64,000 bases of DNA, from NCBI GenBank assembly GCA_944381495.1, contig CALWLJ010000017.1, positions 1 to 64,000 on the forward strand. Direction: 5' to 3'. The stretch's first letter is position 1. Each line of letters starts with the position of its first letter. Below, one piece after another: positions 9,161 to 17,645 of this stretch. Source of the DNA: an uncultured Mediterraneibacter sp. (GTDB lineage: Bacteria; Bacillota; Clostridia; Lachnospirales; Lachnospiraceae). A model generated the notes under the pieces. That model had not been told where the DNA came from. It ran no database searches and saw nothing but the letters and a program-made list of their open reading frames with translations. A program made the position numbers and the translations under genes.

Positions 9161-10161
9161 TGATGAAGAAATATTATGGCTCGGTTAACGGGCTGAGGAT
9201 GATTGCGTGTATCGGGATCGTTATGATGCATATCGCGGAGAACAGTGAATATCAGATACAGGGCTTTTTATACGGCACAGTGATTCCGTCCTTTACTGAT
9301 TTTGTTTTTCTGTTTATGACGCTTTCGGCTTTCGGTATGTGCTGCGGGTATTATGATAAGATGATGAAGGGGAAGATCAGTCTTCCGGATTTTTATGGAA
9401 GACGTTTTAAAAAGATCCTTCCCTTTTTTTCGGTTTTAGTGCTGATGGATGTGGCAATGTCTCTGACGCCGGGATCATTCTGCGAGGGGTTCGCAGATCT
9501 GACATTAATGTTCGGATTTCTGCCGGATCCCCGCAGTATTTCTGTTATTGGTGTGGGATGGTTCCTGGGGCTTATATTTGTGTTTTATATTTGCTTCCCG
9601 TTTTTCTGTGTACTGATCGAGAGCAAAAGAAGAGCCTGGTTTGTACTGGGACTCAGCCTGATCTGGCATTTCATTTGCCTGTATTATTTTGGGGCCAATC
9701 GGGCGAACATTCTGTACAGCGCCTGCTTTTTCCTTGCAGGCGGCCTGGTTTATCTTTACAGAGAGCAGATTGAGAGATGGAATCAATGGGCGGCGGCAGG
9801 ACTTGTTCTTGCAGCGGCTGTGGTTTATTATGGGACAGGAAGAAATACGGCGGCCTGTCTGGTACTGTCAGCCTCATTCCTGGTCTATGCTGTTGCAGTT
9901 CAGGGGAAACTGCTGAATAACAGGATCACAAAGTTCTTCGGCGGGATCAGCATGGAGATTTATCTCTCTCATATGGTGATCTTTCGGCTGGCTGAGAAGC
10001 TGAAACTGACTTCCATATTGGGAGACGGCTGGGGGCAGTATATTTTTGCAGTGATCATCGTGCTCTGCGGGGCGGCGATATTCTCTCTCGTACTGCAGAG
10101 GATCCTGAAGGAACTTGCAGCAAAGGCATCCGCCGCGGGGAAAAAGACGAGAGGTATGTGA
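9160..10161 (+). CDS. Acyltransferase-3 family membrane protein (first copy)
   Basis: 333 residues, with about ten hydrophobic segments. The opening YYGSVNGLRMIACIGIVMMH matches the acyltransferase-3 (OafA/WecH-like) start, with an Arg in the first helix and a His at its end. Family members O-acylate sugars of surface polysaccharides, using cytoplasmic acyl donors. It overlaps the glycosyltransferase stop codon and is followed 19 bases later by the GT/radical-SAM gene. It is one of two such acyltransferases in this operon, which also encodes an adenylating ligase and a carrier protein. The transferred group is unknown. Confidence 0.85.
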   Translation: MMKKYYGSVNGLRMIACIGIVMMHIAENSEYQIQGFLYGTVIPSFTDFVFLFMTLSAFGMCCGYYDKMMKGKISLPDFYGRRFKKILPFFSVLVLMDVAMSLTPGSFCEGFADLTLMFGFLPDPRSISVIGVGWFLGLIFVFYICFPFFCVLIESKRRAWFVLGLSLIWHFICLYYFGANRANILYSACFFLAGGLVYLYREQIERWNQWAAAGLVLAAAVVYYGTGRNTAACLVLSASFLVYAVAVQGKLLNNRITKFFGGISMEIYLSHMVIFRLAEKLKLTSILGDGWGQYIFAVIIVLCGAAIFSLVLQRILKELAAKASAAGKKTRGM

Positions 10162-10180
10162 CGAAAGGTTTGAATGAAAA

Positions 10181-12658
10181 ATGAGAATTCTCTTGATCAA
10201 TAAATTTCTCCATCCGAATGGGGGATCGGAAACATATATATTTAAGTTAGGCGCTTTCCTGAAGGAGCAGGGGCATGAAGTTCAGTATTTTGGAATGGAG
10301 CATGAGGGCAGATGCGTGGGAAACCGGGTGAACGCATATACCAGCGACATGGATTTCCATGAAGGTTCCATGTTGTCCAAGCTGACCTATCCGGTCAAAA
10401 CGATCTATTCCTCTGAGGCCAGGAAAAAGCTGCGGCTGGTACTTGAAGATTTTCAGCCTGACGTGTGTCATCTGAATAATTTTAATTATCAGCTGACGCC
10501 GTCAATGATCCTTGAGATCGCGAAATGGCGGAAACAGTCCGGAAGAAAATGCAGAATCGTTTACACGGCTCATGACTATCAGCTCATATGCCCGGATCAT
10601 ATGCTGAATAATCCCAATACGCATGAAAACTGCGAGAAATGTCTGGGAGGCCACTTCCAGAACTGTGTCCGCGGGAAATGTATCCATGGCAGTCTGGCGA
10701 AGTCTGCTGTCGGTGCGGCTGAGGCATTCTTCTGGAACGGCTGCGGCGTGTACCGATACATTGATACCGTGATCTGCTGCAGCAGATTTCTGAAGACGAA
10801 GATGGATACCAATCCGGTCTTTGCCGGGAAAACAGTGGTCATGCATAACTTTGTGGACCGTGTGGAACAGAAGAAAACGGAAAAAAAGGATTACGTCCTT
10901 TATTTCGGCAGATTTTCCGAGGAAAAGGGAATCCGGACTCTGCTCCAGGTGTGCAGGGAACTGCCGGAGATTCCCTTCGTATTTGCCGGTACCGGACCGC
11001 TGGAAAATGAGATAGAGGAAGGAAATAATATCAGAAACGCAGGTTATCAGTCCGGAGAGGCGCTGGAAACGCTGATCCGTGAGGCAAGGTTTACCGTTTA
11101 TCCGTCACAATGGTACGAGAACTGTCCTTTTTCCGTTATGGAAAGCCAGCTCTACGGGACACCCGTCCTGGGAGCGGATATGGGAGGCATCCCGGAGCTG
11201 ATCCGGGACGGAGAAACGGGAGAACTCTTTCAAGCCGGTGACAGAGAAGAACTGAGGGAAAAGATCCGGAAACTCTGGACCGACAGGCAGCTGACAGATC
11301 AGTATGCAGAAAACTGCCTGAATCGTACAGATTTTGATACAGTTGACAGATACTGCGATAAATTAATGCGAATTTATACAGGAAGGCGGAAGTCATCTTC
11401 CAGGCAGGAACATTCAAGAGCCGGGAGAAACTCCGGGCGGAGAACAGAAACATTGAAAAAGGGGAAGAGGATGAAAGAAAAGAAGCTGAATGGAACGGTC
11501 ATTGTTACATATCGCTGCAACGCACGCTGTTCCATGTGCAACCGGTACAAGGCGCCGTCCAGACCGGAAGAAGAAATATCAATCGAGACAATACGGAAGC
11601 TGCCTAAAATGTATTTTACAAATATCACCGGCGGCGAGCCGTTTATCCGGACAGATCTGAAGGATATCGTGAGGGAACTTTACAAGAAAAGCGACCGTAT
11701 CGTGATATCTACCAACGGATTCTTTACAGACCGGATCGTGGATCTCTGCAAAGAGTTCCCGGATATCGGTATCCGGATCTCCATCGAAGGTCTGGAGGAG
11801 ACAAACGATGAGATCCGCGGACTGCCGGAGGGATACCGCCGGGGCTATCATACCCTTCAGCTCCTTCGCAGGATGGGAATGAAGGACGTGGGATTCGGGA
11901 TGACAGTCCAGGACAGAAATGCTCCGGATCTGGTGCCGCTGTACCGGATTTCTGACAGGACGGGGATGGAGTTCGCCACAGCTTCCCTTCATAACAGCTT
12001 TTATTTTGTCGAGACGAAAAATATCATCCATGACCGACCTATGGTGGCGAAGAATTTTGAAAATCTGATCAATGAGCTTCTCCGGAGCAGAAGCCCCAAG
12101 AAGTGGTTCCGGGCATATTTTAATCATGGCCTGATCAATTATATCTATGGTCAGAAACGGCTGCTGCCCTGCGATATGAGCTTCGATACCTTTTTCATTG
12201 ATCCTTATGGCGATGTGATGCCCTGCAACGGCACGAAAGATAAGGAAGTAATGGGAAATCTGAACACCCAGACATGGGAGGAGCTGTGGAACAGTCCGGA
12301 AGCGGACAAGGTCAGAAAAAAGGTGCGCTGCTGTGACAGAAACTGCTGGATGATCGGCTCAGTCTCACCGGCTATGCACAAGTATATATGGGTGCCGGCC
12401 TGGTGGGTATTCAGACACAGACTGAAAGCGTTGTTTACGAAGAAGCCTTATTCCATGTATGAGAATAAGATCTGCAGAGATTACAGGGACGGCAGAGTCA
12501 GCAAAGAGGAACTGGACCGCTGCAGTACCTGTGATATGCAGGCTGCTGCAAGTGACGGACTGAGCGAGGCTAGCCGGGCACAGCTGGCGGGACGCACAGG
12601 AGCGGAGATCGTAGAGGCAGATATTTCCGCTCAGATGCATGATTCATCTGCAGTATAG
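10181..12658 (+). CDS. Fusion of GT4 glycosyltransferase and radical SAM protein
   Basis: 825 residues. Residues 1-405 form a GT-B glycosyltransferase: MRILLINKFLHPNGGSETY at the start, FGRFSEEKGIRTLLQVC, and ENCPFSVMESQLYGTPVLG at the nucleotide-sugar site. Residues about 406-430 are a basic, Ser/Arg-rich linker. From 431 on is a radical SAM enzyme with the CxxxCxxC cluster at C446/C450/C453 (CNARCSMC), a GGEPF motif, and a C-terminal cysteine-rich SPASM/Twitch-like part (MPCNG, CCDRNCW, CSTCD). An internal ATG at 11471 (residue 431) has a purine-rich GGGGAAGAGG just before it, so the radical SAM part may also be made separately. A single ORF spans both. The substrate is unknown; sugar or peptide modification coupled to polymer synthesis is inference. 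Confidence 0.85.
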   Translation: MRILLINKFLHPNGGSETYIFKLGAFLKEQGHEVQYFGMEHEGRCVGNRVNAYTSDMDFHEGSMLSKLTYPVKTIYSSEARKKLRLVLEDFQPDVCHLNNFNYQLTPSMILEIAKWRKQSGRKCRIVYTAHDYQLICPDHMLNNPNTHENCEKCLGGHFQNCVRGKCIHGSLAKSAVGAAEAFFWNGCGVYRYIDTVICCSRFLKTKMDTNPVFAGKTVVMHNFVDRVEQKKTEKKDYVLYFGRFSEEKGIRTLLQVCRELPEIPFVFAGTGPLENEIEEGNNIRNAGYQSGEALETLIREARFTVYPSQWYENCPFSVMESQLYGTPVLGADMGGIPELIRDGETGELFQAGDREELREKIRKLWTDRQLTDQYAENCLNRTDFDTVDRYCDKLMRIYTGRRKSSSRQEHSRAGRNSGRRTETLKKGKRMKEKKLNGTVIVTYRCNARCSMCNRYKAPSRPEEEISIETIRKLPKMYFTNITGGEPFIRTDLKDIVRELYKKSDRIVISTNGFFTDRIVDLCKEFPDIGIRISIEGLEETNDEIRGLPEGYRRGYHTLQLLRRMGMKDVGFGMTVQDRNAPDLVPLYRISDRTGMEFATASLHNSFYFVETKNIIHDRPMVAKNFENLINELLRSRSPKKWFRAYFNHGLINYIYGQKRLLPCDMSFDTFFIDPYGDVMPCNGTKDKEVMGNLNTQTWEELWNSPEADKVRKKVRCCDRNCWMIGSVSPAMHKYIWVPAWWVFRHRLKALFTKKPYSMYENKICRDYRDGRVSKEELDRCSTCDMQAAASDGLSEASRAQLAGRTGAEIVEADISAQMHDSSAV

Positions 12659-12692
12659 TGATTGAAAAATCGGAGCAGATAGAATATAGTAG

Positions 12693-13739
12693 ATGCGTGG
12701 TAACAGAATATATGCAGAAGGATTTGAAGAAGTGACTGAGAAAATTGATTTTGTTATGCTCTGGGTGGATGGGAATGACCCCCAGTGGCAGAGAAGGCGG
12801 GCGTTATATTCCTCAGATGAAAAGGATAACGGCAGTGCAGGGAACAGGTTCCGTGATTGGGGGCTCCTGCGGTATTGGTTCCGGGGCGTGGAACGTTTCG
12901 CCCCGTGGGTCAACCGGATTTTTTTCGTGACTGACGGACAGGTTCCGTCCTGGCTGAACAGGGAACATCCCCGGCTCAGGCTGGTCAGCCATAAGGAATA
13001 CATACCTGAGAAATACCTGCCTACATTTAATTCCAATGTGATCGAGCTCTGGATGCACAGGATTCCGGATCTTGGAGAGCACTTTGTCCTGTTCAATGAC
13101 GATGTATATCTGACAGCACCGGTGCTGCAGAAAGATTTCTTCAGGAATGGCTTACCTGTGGAATCGGCTCTTTTGGATCTTATTACGGCGACAGACCCGG
13201 AAGACTGCTTCCCCTATATTCTGAACAACATTTTTGCTGTGATCAATAGCCATTTTGATAAAAAACAGGTTATCAGAAAGAATGCAGGAAAGTTTTTTAC
13301 TGTTAAATACGGTGCAGATCTTGTTAGAAATCTGCTTTTGTTTCCGTTCCAATATTTTTCTTGTTTTAGAGATCTCCATATTACTTCGTCATACTGTAAG
13401 TCTACTTTTGTCAAGGTATGGGAAGAGGAAGGGGATCTGCTGGAACAGTGCGGCAGGAATCGGTTCCGCTCGAAATCAGATCTGAGCCACTGGCTGATGA
13501 AGTCATGGCAGATCTGTGAAGGAAACTTTTATCCCAGAAGTAGAAGATGGGGACGACATTTTGAACTGGGGGACGATGATCTTGACTTGATTTGTCGGAG
13601 TATAGAAAAAGAAAAATATCGGGCGGTATGCCTCAACGACAGCAGTGAGTGGATTGATTTTGACAGTACAAAGGCGCGGCTGGAGGAGAGCTTTGCCCGT
13701 ACTTTTCCGGCATGCTCTCAGTTTGAGATATACAGATAG
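12693..13739 (+). CDS. Stealth-family sugar-phosphate transferase
   Basis: About 348 residues. The Stealth CR1 signature IDFVMLWVDGNDPQW is followed by the CR2 region containing FRDWGLLRYWFRGVERFAPW, FVTDGQVPSWL and the acidic FNDDVYL. Stealth proteins (such as meningococcal SacB and eukaryotic GNPTAB) transfer hexose-1-phosphate from a nucleotide sugar, which makes phosphodiester-linked polymers. The ATG at 12693 has no good ribosome-binding site. A GTG at 12732 with AAGGA ten bases upstream is a plausible true start and would still include the whole CR1 motif. It lies 34 bases after the GT/radical-SAM gene. This is the best clue that the polymer contains phosphate bridges. Confidence 0.87.
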   Translation: MRGNRIYAEGFEEVTEKIDFVMLWVDGNDPQWQRRRALYSSDEKDNGSAGNRFRDWGLLRYWFRGVERFAPWVNRIFFVTDGQVPSWLNREHPRLRLVSHKEYIPEKYLPTFNSNVIELWMHRIPDLGEHFVLFNDDVYLTAPVLQKDFFRNGLPVESALLDLITATDPEDCFPYILNNIFAVINSHFDKKQVIRKNAGKFFTVKYGADLVRNLLLFPFQYFSCFRDLHITSSYCKSTFVKVWEEEGDLLEQCGRNRFRSKSDLSHWLMKSWQICEGNFYPRSRRWGRHFELGDDDLDLICRSIEKEKYRAVCLNDSSEWIDFDSTKARLEESFARTFPACSQFEIYR

Positions 13740-13758
13740 ATTAAAGGAGTTTGGTATT

Positions 13759-15099
13759 ATGAAGACTGTAACCATTAGGAATACCTTGCTTGCCTGCTTC
13801 CTGATCCTGCTTTTTGTTATGCAGGACCGCCTGCAGCAGTGGTTCGGACCATTTCAGTATCTGGATGAACTGTTTGCTTTGCTGGTCCTTCCGCTTTTAG
13901 CTCTTCGTCTGTTCCAGAAGAAGCTTCATATCGTCTGGAATCGGGAACGGATCCTATGGGCAATGCTTTTACTGATATTCTGGATAAGCGGGTGGTGCGG
14001 ATATTTTGCATACCATTATCAGCCATTTCTGAACACTGCAAAGGATTCCTATGTGAATATTAAGTTTTTCATGGCTGCCGGCGCTTCTTTTTTGATGTTT
14101 GCATATGAGGAAGACGTTGATCGTGAGGAGATGAAGCGAATTGTATGGTATGTTGTCAACGGCATTGCCACGATCCTCTTTATACTTTGTCTGGCGGATC
14201 TGTTTTTCGGGATTTTTGATGCCGAGATGCGGGGGGGACTGAGGGCAGTTAAGCTGTTCTATTCGGTTTATACGGTACTTGTGGGCGTCTGCGTGTTCCT
14301 CTGTGCCATCTGTCTCTGGCTTTACGAAGATAAGAAGAAAAAGGTATTTATCCCTCTTGCAATGCTCGCCTTTGTCATGTTCAGTACCAGGCGCGTGAAG
14401 GCTATGGGGGCTCTGGCCTGTCTTGTACTGATCTTTATTGTAGTATTCAGGAATAGTAAAAAGAAGCTGAGCAGACAGGTTAAGACTTTTGCCGGTGTTA
14501 TTGTTGCCATAGCCGTGGGCGCCGCCATATATCAGGTGATAGGATATTATTTCATTCTGGGAACTGAGTCGGCCAGGGCTGTATTAACCATTGGAGCGCC
14601 TTTTATTGCGGCAGATCACTTTCCCTTTGGGACAGGATGGGGAACATACGGTTCTGCCTTTTCTATTGAGCCCTATTCTCCGGTATATGATATGTACTGG
14701 ATGGGAGGAATATGGGGCATTTCCCGGTCCTATTCCAGCTTTGTGTCGGATACCTTCTGGCCAATGATCCTGGGACAGTGCGGTTATTTTGGGTTCGCTG
14801 CTCTGATCGGTCTGCTTTACCTGCTGATCAGAAAGATATTTCTGCTCAGGGGTCATAGAAGTGATTTTGCGTCAGCCCTCTTTCTGATCCTGTATCTGCT
14901 GATATCCAGTACCAGTGAATCTGCGTTTGCCAATCCGGTGGCAGTACCGATGGCTTTCTGGATCGGTTTCCTGTTGGCACAGTACTGGAATGACGACAGT
15001 CTTCTCCCGGCTGCTGAAGCACGGCGCAGGAAACGGATCCGGACAAGGAGACAAAGGAGAATGAGACGTCGTGAAAATAGATTTGCTAAAAAAATATAG
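13759..15099 (+). CDS. Wzy-like O-antigen/polysaccharide polymerase
   Basis: 446 residues, with roughly ten to twelve transmembrane segments and a large periplasmic-side loop (about residues 270-330) containing FGTGWGTYGSAFSIEPYSP. This is the usual layout of the O-antigen ligase/polymerase superfamily. Sequence identity in the family is low, so the call rests on topology and operon context with flippase and priming transferase. The ATG at 13759 has AAAGGAG correctly spaced. Longer versions would run back into the Stealth gene. The C-terminus is highly basic (RRRKRIRTRRQRRMRRR) and overlaps the start of the flippase gene by 29 bases. Confidence 0.78.
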   Translation: MKTVTIRNTLLACFLILLFVMQDRLQQWFGPFQYLDELFALLVLPLLALRLFQKKLHIVWNRERILWAMLLLIFWISGWCGYFAYHYQPFLNTAKDSYVNIKFFMAAGASFLMFAYEEDVDREEMKRIVWYVVNGIATILFILCLADLFFGIFDAEMRGGLRAVKLFYSVYTVLVGVCVFLCAICLWLYEDKKKKVFIPLAMLAFVMFSTRRVKAMGALACLVLIFIVVFRNSKKKLSRQVKTFAGVIVAIAVGAAIYQVIGYYFILGTESARAVLTIGAPFIAADHFPFGTGWGTYGSAFSIEPYSPVYDMYWMGGIWGISRSYSSFVSDTFWPMILGQCGYFGFAALIGLLYLLIRKIFLLRGHRSDFASALFLILYLLISSTSESAFANPVAVPMAFWIGFLLAQYWNDDSLLPAAEARRRKRIRTRRQRRMRRRENRFAKKI

Positions 15100-16531
15100 A
15101 GAAATGCCTGCTGCGGTACGGACGTCTGTCTGGTTTACCGTCTGTCAGTTCCTTCAGCGAGGAATCTCTTTTATAACTGTTCCGGTTTTTACCAGACTGC
15201 TGACAACAGAGGAATACGGCATCTGCAACATTTACTTTGCGTGGTTTGACGTGTTTATTCTCTTTACATCGCTGAAACTGCCGTATGAGGGACTGAATAA
15301 TGGACTGATTCGTTATGAAGATGATAAGGATGGTTACACGTCTTCCGTAATGGGACTGATCTCGGTCCTGACCCTGATAGCAGCCGGTGTGTATCTTCTG
15401 CTTCATAGATGGATCGACCGGGTTACCGGATTGAGCAGTTTTATCATGCTGCTGATGTTTATCCAGCTTATGTTCAACCCTCCTCTGATGCTGTGGACGA
15501 ACCGGGAGCGGTTTGATTTCCGGTACAGGAAACCTGTGGCAGTTACGGCAGTCAGCACAGTTCTGAATCTGGCGGTTACGGTTGTGGCGGTTCTCTGCAC
15601 AAGCCATAAAGCAGAGGCAAGGATCATAGGAACCGTATTTGTTCAGACCTTATTCGGACTGATCTTTGCCCTGGTGCTCTTTGCAAAGGGCAGGACGTTT
15701 TACAGAAAGCAGTACTGGAGCTTTGCGCTGCGTTTTAATCTGCCGCTGATTTTTTACTATATATCTCAGATAATTCTGAATCAGTCGGACCGCATCATGA
15801 TTAATTATTACCAGGGCAGCGGTAAAGCCGCGGTATACAGTGTCGCATACTCGGCGGCGACCCTGATGCTCCTTGTGCTTTCGTCTGTAAACGGCTCTTT
15901 CAACCCCTGGATGTATAAGAAACTTAAAGCAGGGCAATACAAAGAGATCGGGCGTACCGCGTCAATCTTGTGTATGCTTGTTGGCGTAGCTACCTTTGCA
16001 GTAAGCGCACTGGCGCCTGATCTGGTCCGGATCCTTGCAACAGAAGAATATATGGAGGCTATCTGGATCATCGCACCGGTCTCTGCAAGTGTATTTTTTA
16101 TCTTTATATATATGGTATTTGCGAATGTGGAGATGTATTATGATGAAAACAGTGGTATTTCCGTGATTTCTATTGTATGTTCAGTGCTTAACATTGTTCT
16201 GAATATGATTTTTATCCCCAGGTACGGATATTTTGCCGCTGGCTGGACGACCCTGGTAAGCTATATGGTGCTGACTCTTCTGCATTTTATTTTAATGAAA
16301 CGGGCGTGCAGACGGAGAAAAATCCCGGGCCGGGTCTTTCAGGAGAAAACTCTTCTGGGAATCTGCATAGGTGTTGTTGTCCTGGCTTTCGCAGCCATGG
16401 GACTCTACCGGCTGCAGTATTACCGCTATACTGCTCTGGTGCTTATGCTTGTTATACTGTTTGTCTGCCGGAAGAAGCTGATCCCGGTTGTAAGACAGAT
16501 GGCTAAAGGAGGAACCAGAGATGGGAATTGA
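15071..16531 (+). CDS. Wzx-like polysaccharide flippase
   Basis: 486 residues, with about 14 transmembrane helices and the MOP-superfamily start (VWFTVCQFLQRGISFITVPVFTR) typical of polysaccharide biosynthesis proteins. It would flip the undecaprenyl-diphosphate-linked repeat unit across the membrane for Wzy-type polymerisation. The start is GTG at 15071, with AAGGAGA about ten bases upstream. The gene overlaps the polymerase gene by 29 bases and the following acyltransferase gene by 11 bases, showing tight coupling. Confidence 0.9.
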   Translation: MKIDLLKKYREMPAAVRTSVWFTVCQFLQRGISFITVPVFTRLLTTEEYGICNIYFAWFDVFILFTSLKLPYEGLNNGLIRYEDDKDGYTSSVMGLISVLTLIAAGVYLLLHRWIDRVTGLSSFIMLLMFIQLMFNPPLMLWTNRERFDFRYRKPVAVTAVSTVLNLAVTVVAVLCTSHKAEARIIGTVFVQTLFGLIFALVLFAKGRTFYRKQYWSFALRFNLPLIFYYISQIILNQSDRIMINYYQGSGKAAVYSVAYSAATLMLLVLSSVNGSFNPWMYKKLKAGQYKEIGRTASILCMLVGVATFAVSALAPDLVRILATEEYMEAIWIIAPVSASVFFIFIYMVFANVEMYYDENSGISVISIVCSVLNIVLNMIFIPRYGYFAAGWTTLVSYMVLTLLHFILMKRACRRRKIPGRVFQEKTLLGICIGVVVLAFAAMGLYRLQYYRYTALVLMLVILFVCRKKLIPVVRQMAKGGTRDGN

Positions 16532-17615
16532 ACAGAAAAGACAGAGCGCTACAACAGGTCTGGGCTACTTTAATCTGGCCAGAGGTCTCGGCATGATACT
16601 GGTTGTGCTGGGACATACTATGAATCTGTATTTGGCGCCCTCTTATAACCCAAGTACTGGTTTCTTTGCAGGACTAGGAAGCGTGATGGGAGGAGGGCTG
16701 ATGGCGGCCTTTTTCATGATCAGTGGCTTTGGATTCTATAAGCGGAGTCCCGGAAAATGCTTCTCCATTCAGAGAAAGCTTCTCCTGTTTCCTTATGCGA
16801 TCGTAGCCGCGGCTGCAATTGCGTCTAAGATTCTTCTCGCTGTGATCAGACGCCGCTCCTTCATGGAAAACGGAGGGGAATTGATCCTTACCTACCTGCT
16901 GGGGCTGAACGCAGAAGGAGGCAGAGAGCTGTGGGGTATCCCGGTGGATTCGGTCGGTATTTTCTGGTTTGTTTTGGCTCTTTTCGGGGGATGGATCATC
17001 TACAACAGCATTAAGCAGCTGTCATCAGAAAGGATGCAGCTCATTCTGACAGCAGGGTGCGTGATCCTTGGGTATGTCCTGACACTGATTTCCAGAGTCT
17101 GGCCTTTCTGTCTTCCTATGGTATTTCTGGCGGTTGGTTATCTTCGTGCTGGAGAAGTGATAAAGAAACGGAATCTTCTGGAGAGAAAATTGTCCTGGAA
17201 ATGGTATGCATGTATCCTGGCCTGTATTCTTATATCCGGGTTCTTTGGACAGGTCAACATTGTGGCCTGTATCTGGCGGCTCGGACTGGTAGATGTGCTC
17301 AGTACATTTGCAGCCGGATTTCTTTTTCTGCGTCTGTATGCATTGTTTATGAAGAGAGAACATACCGGAAAGCTTGTGGGAATACTGGAGGAGATTGGAT
17401 TTCATTCTATCTGGATCGTCTGCCTTCATGCCTATGAAAAGGTGATCTTTCCCTGGTATCGGCTGACGAATGCTCTGGCTGCCTGGCCGGTTGCGGGAGT
17501 ACTGATATGCTTTACAGCCAGGTGTGCTGTGATGTATATTCTGTACCGGATGGTAATGTCCCTTCACCGGAAGCTGCCACGGAAGAAAAAAGGGAAATTC
17601 GTTCTGGATCAATAA
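16521..17615 (+). CDS. Acyltransferase-3 family membrane protein (second copy)
   Basis: 364 residues with about ten transmembrane segments. The opening YFNLARGLGMILVVLGHTM is the acyltransferase-3 first helix with the conserved Arg and His, and FFMISGFGFY fits the second conserved helix. It overlaps the flippase gene by 11 bases and is followed 30 bases later by an adenylate-forming ligase and carrier protein gene. That order suggests this acyltransferase could be the final acceptor of the carrier-bound group, in the way Dlt membrane proteins take D-alanine from DltC; the analogy is inference. The enzyme class is well supported; acyl donor and acceptor are not known. Confidence 0.83.
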   Translation: MGIEQKRQSATTGLGYFNLARGLGMILVVLGHTMNLYLAPSYNPSTGFFAGLGSVMGGGLMAAFFMISGFGFYKRSPGKCFSIQRKLLLFPYAIVAAAAIASKILLAVIRRRSFMENGGELILTYLLGLNAEGGRELWGIPVDSVGIFWFVLALFGGWIIYNSIKQLSSERMQLILTAGCVILGYVLTLISRVWPFCLPMVFLAVGYLRAGEVIKKRNLLERKLSWKWYACILACILISGFFGQVNIVACIWRLGLVDVLSTFAAGFLFLRLYALFMKREHTGKLVGILEEIGFHSIWIVCLHAYEKVIFPWYRLTNALAAWPVAGVLICFTARCAVMYILYRMVMSLHRKLPRKKKGKFVLDQ

Positions 17616-17645
17616 TACAGAAATCCAGGGGGAAAGGAGTGAAAG

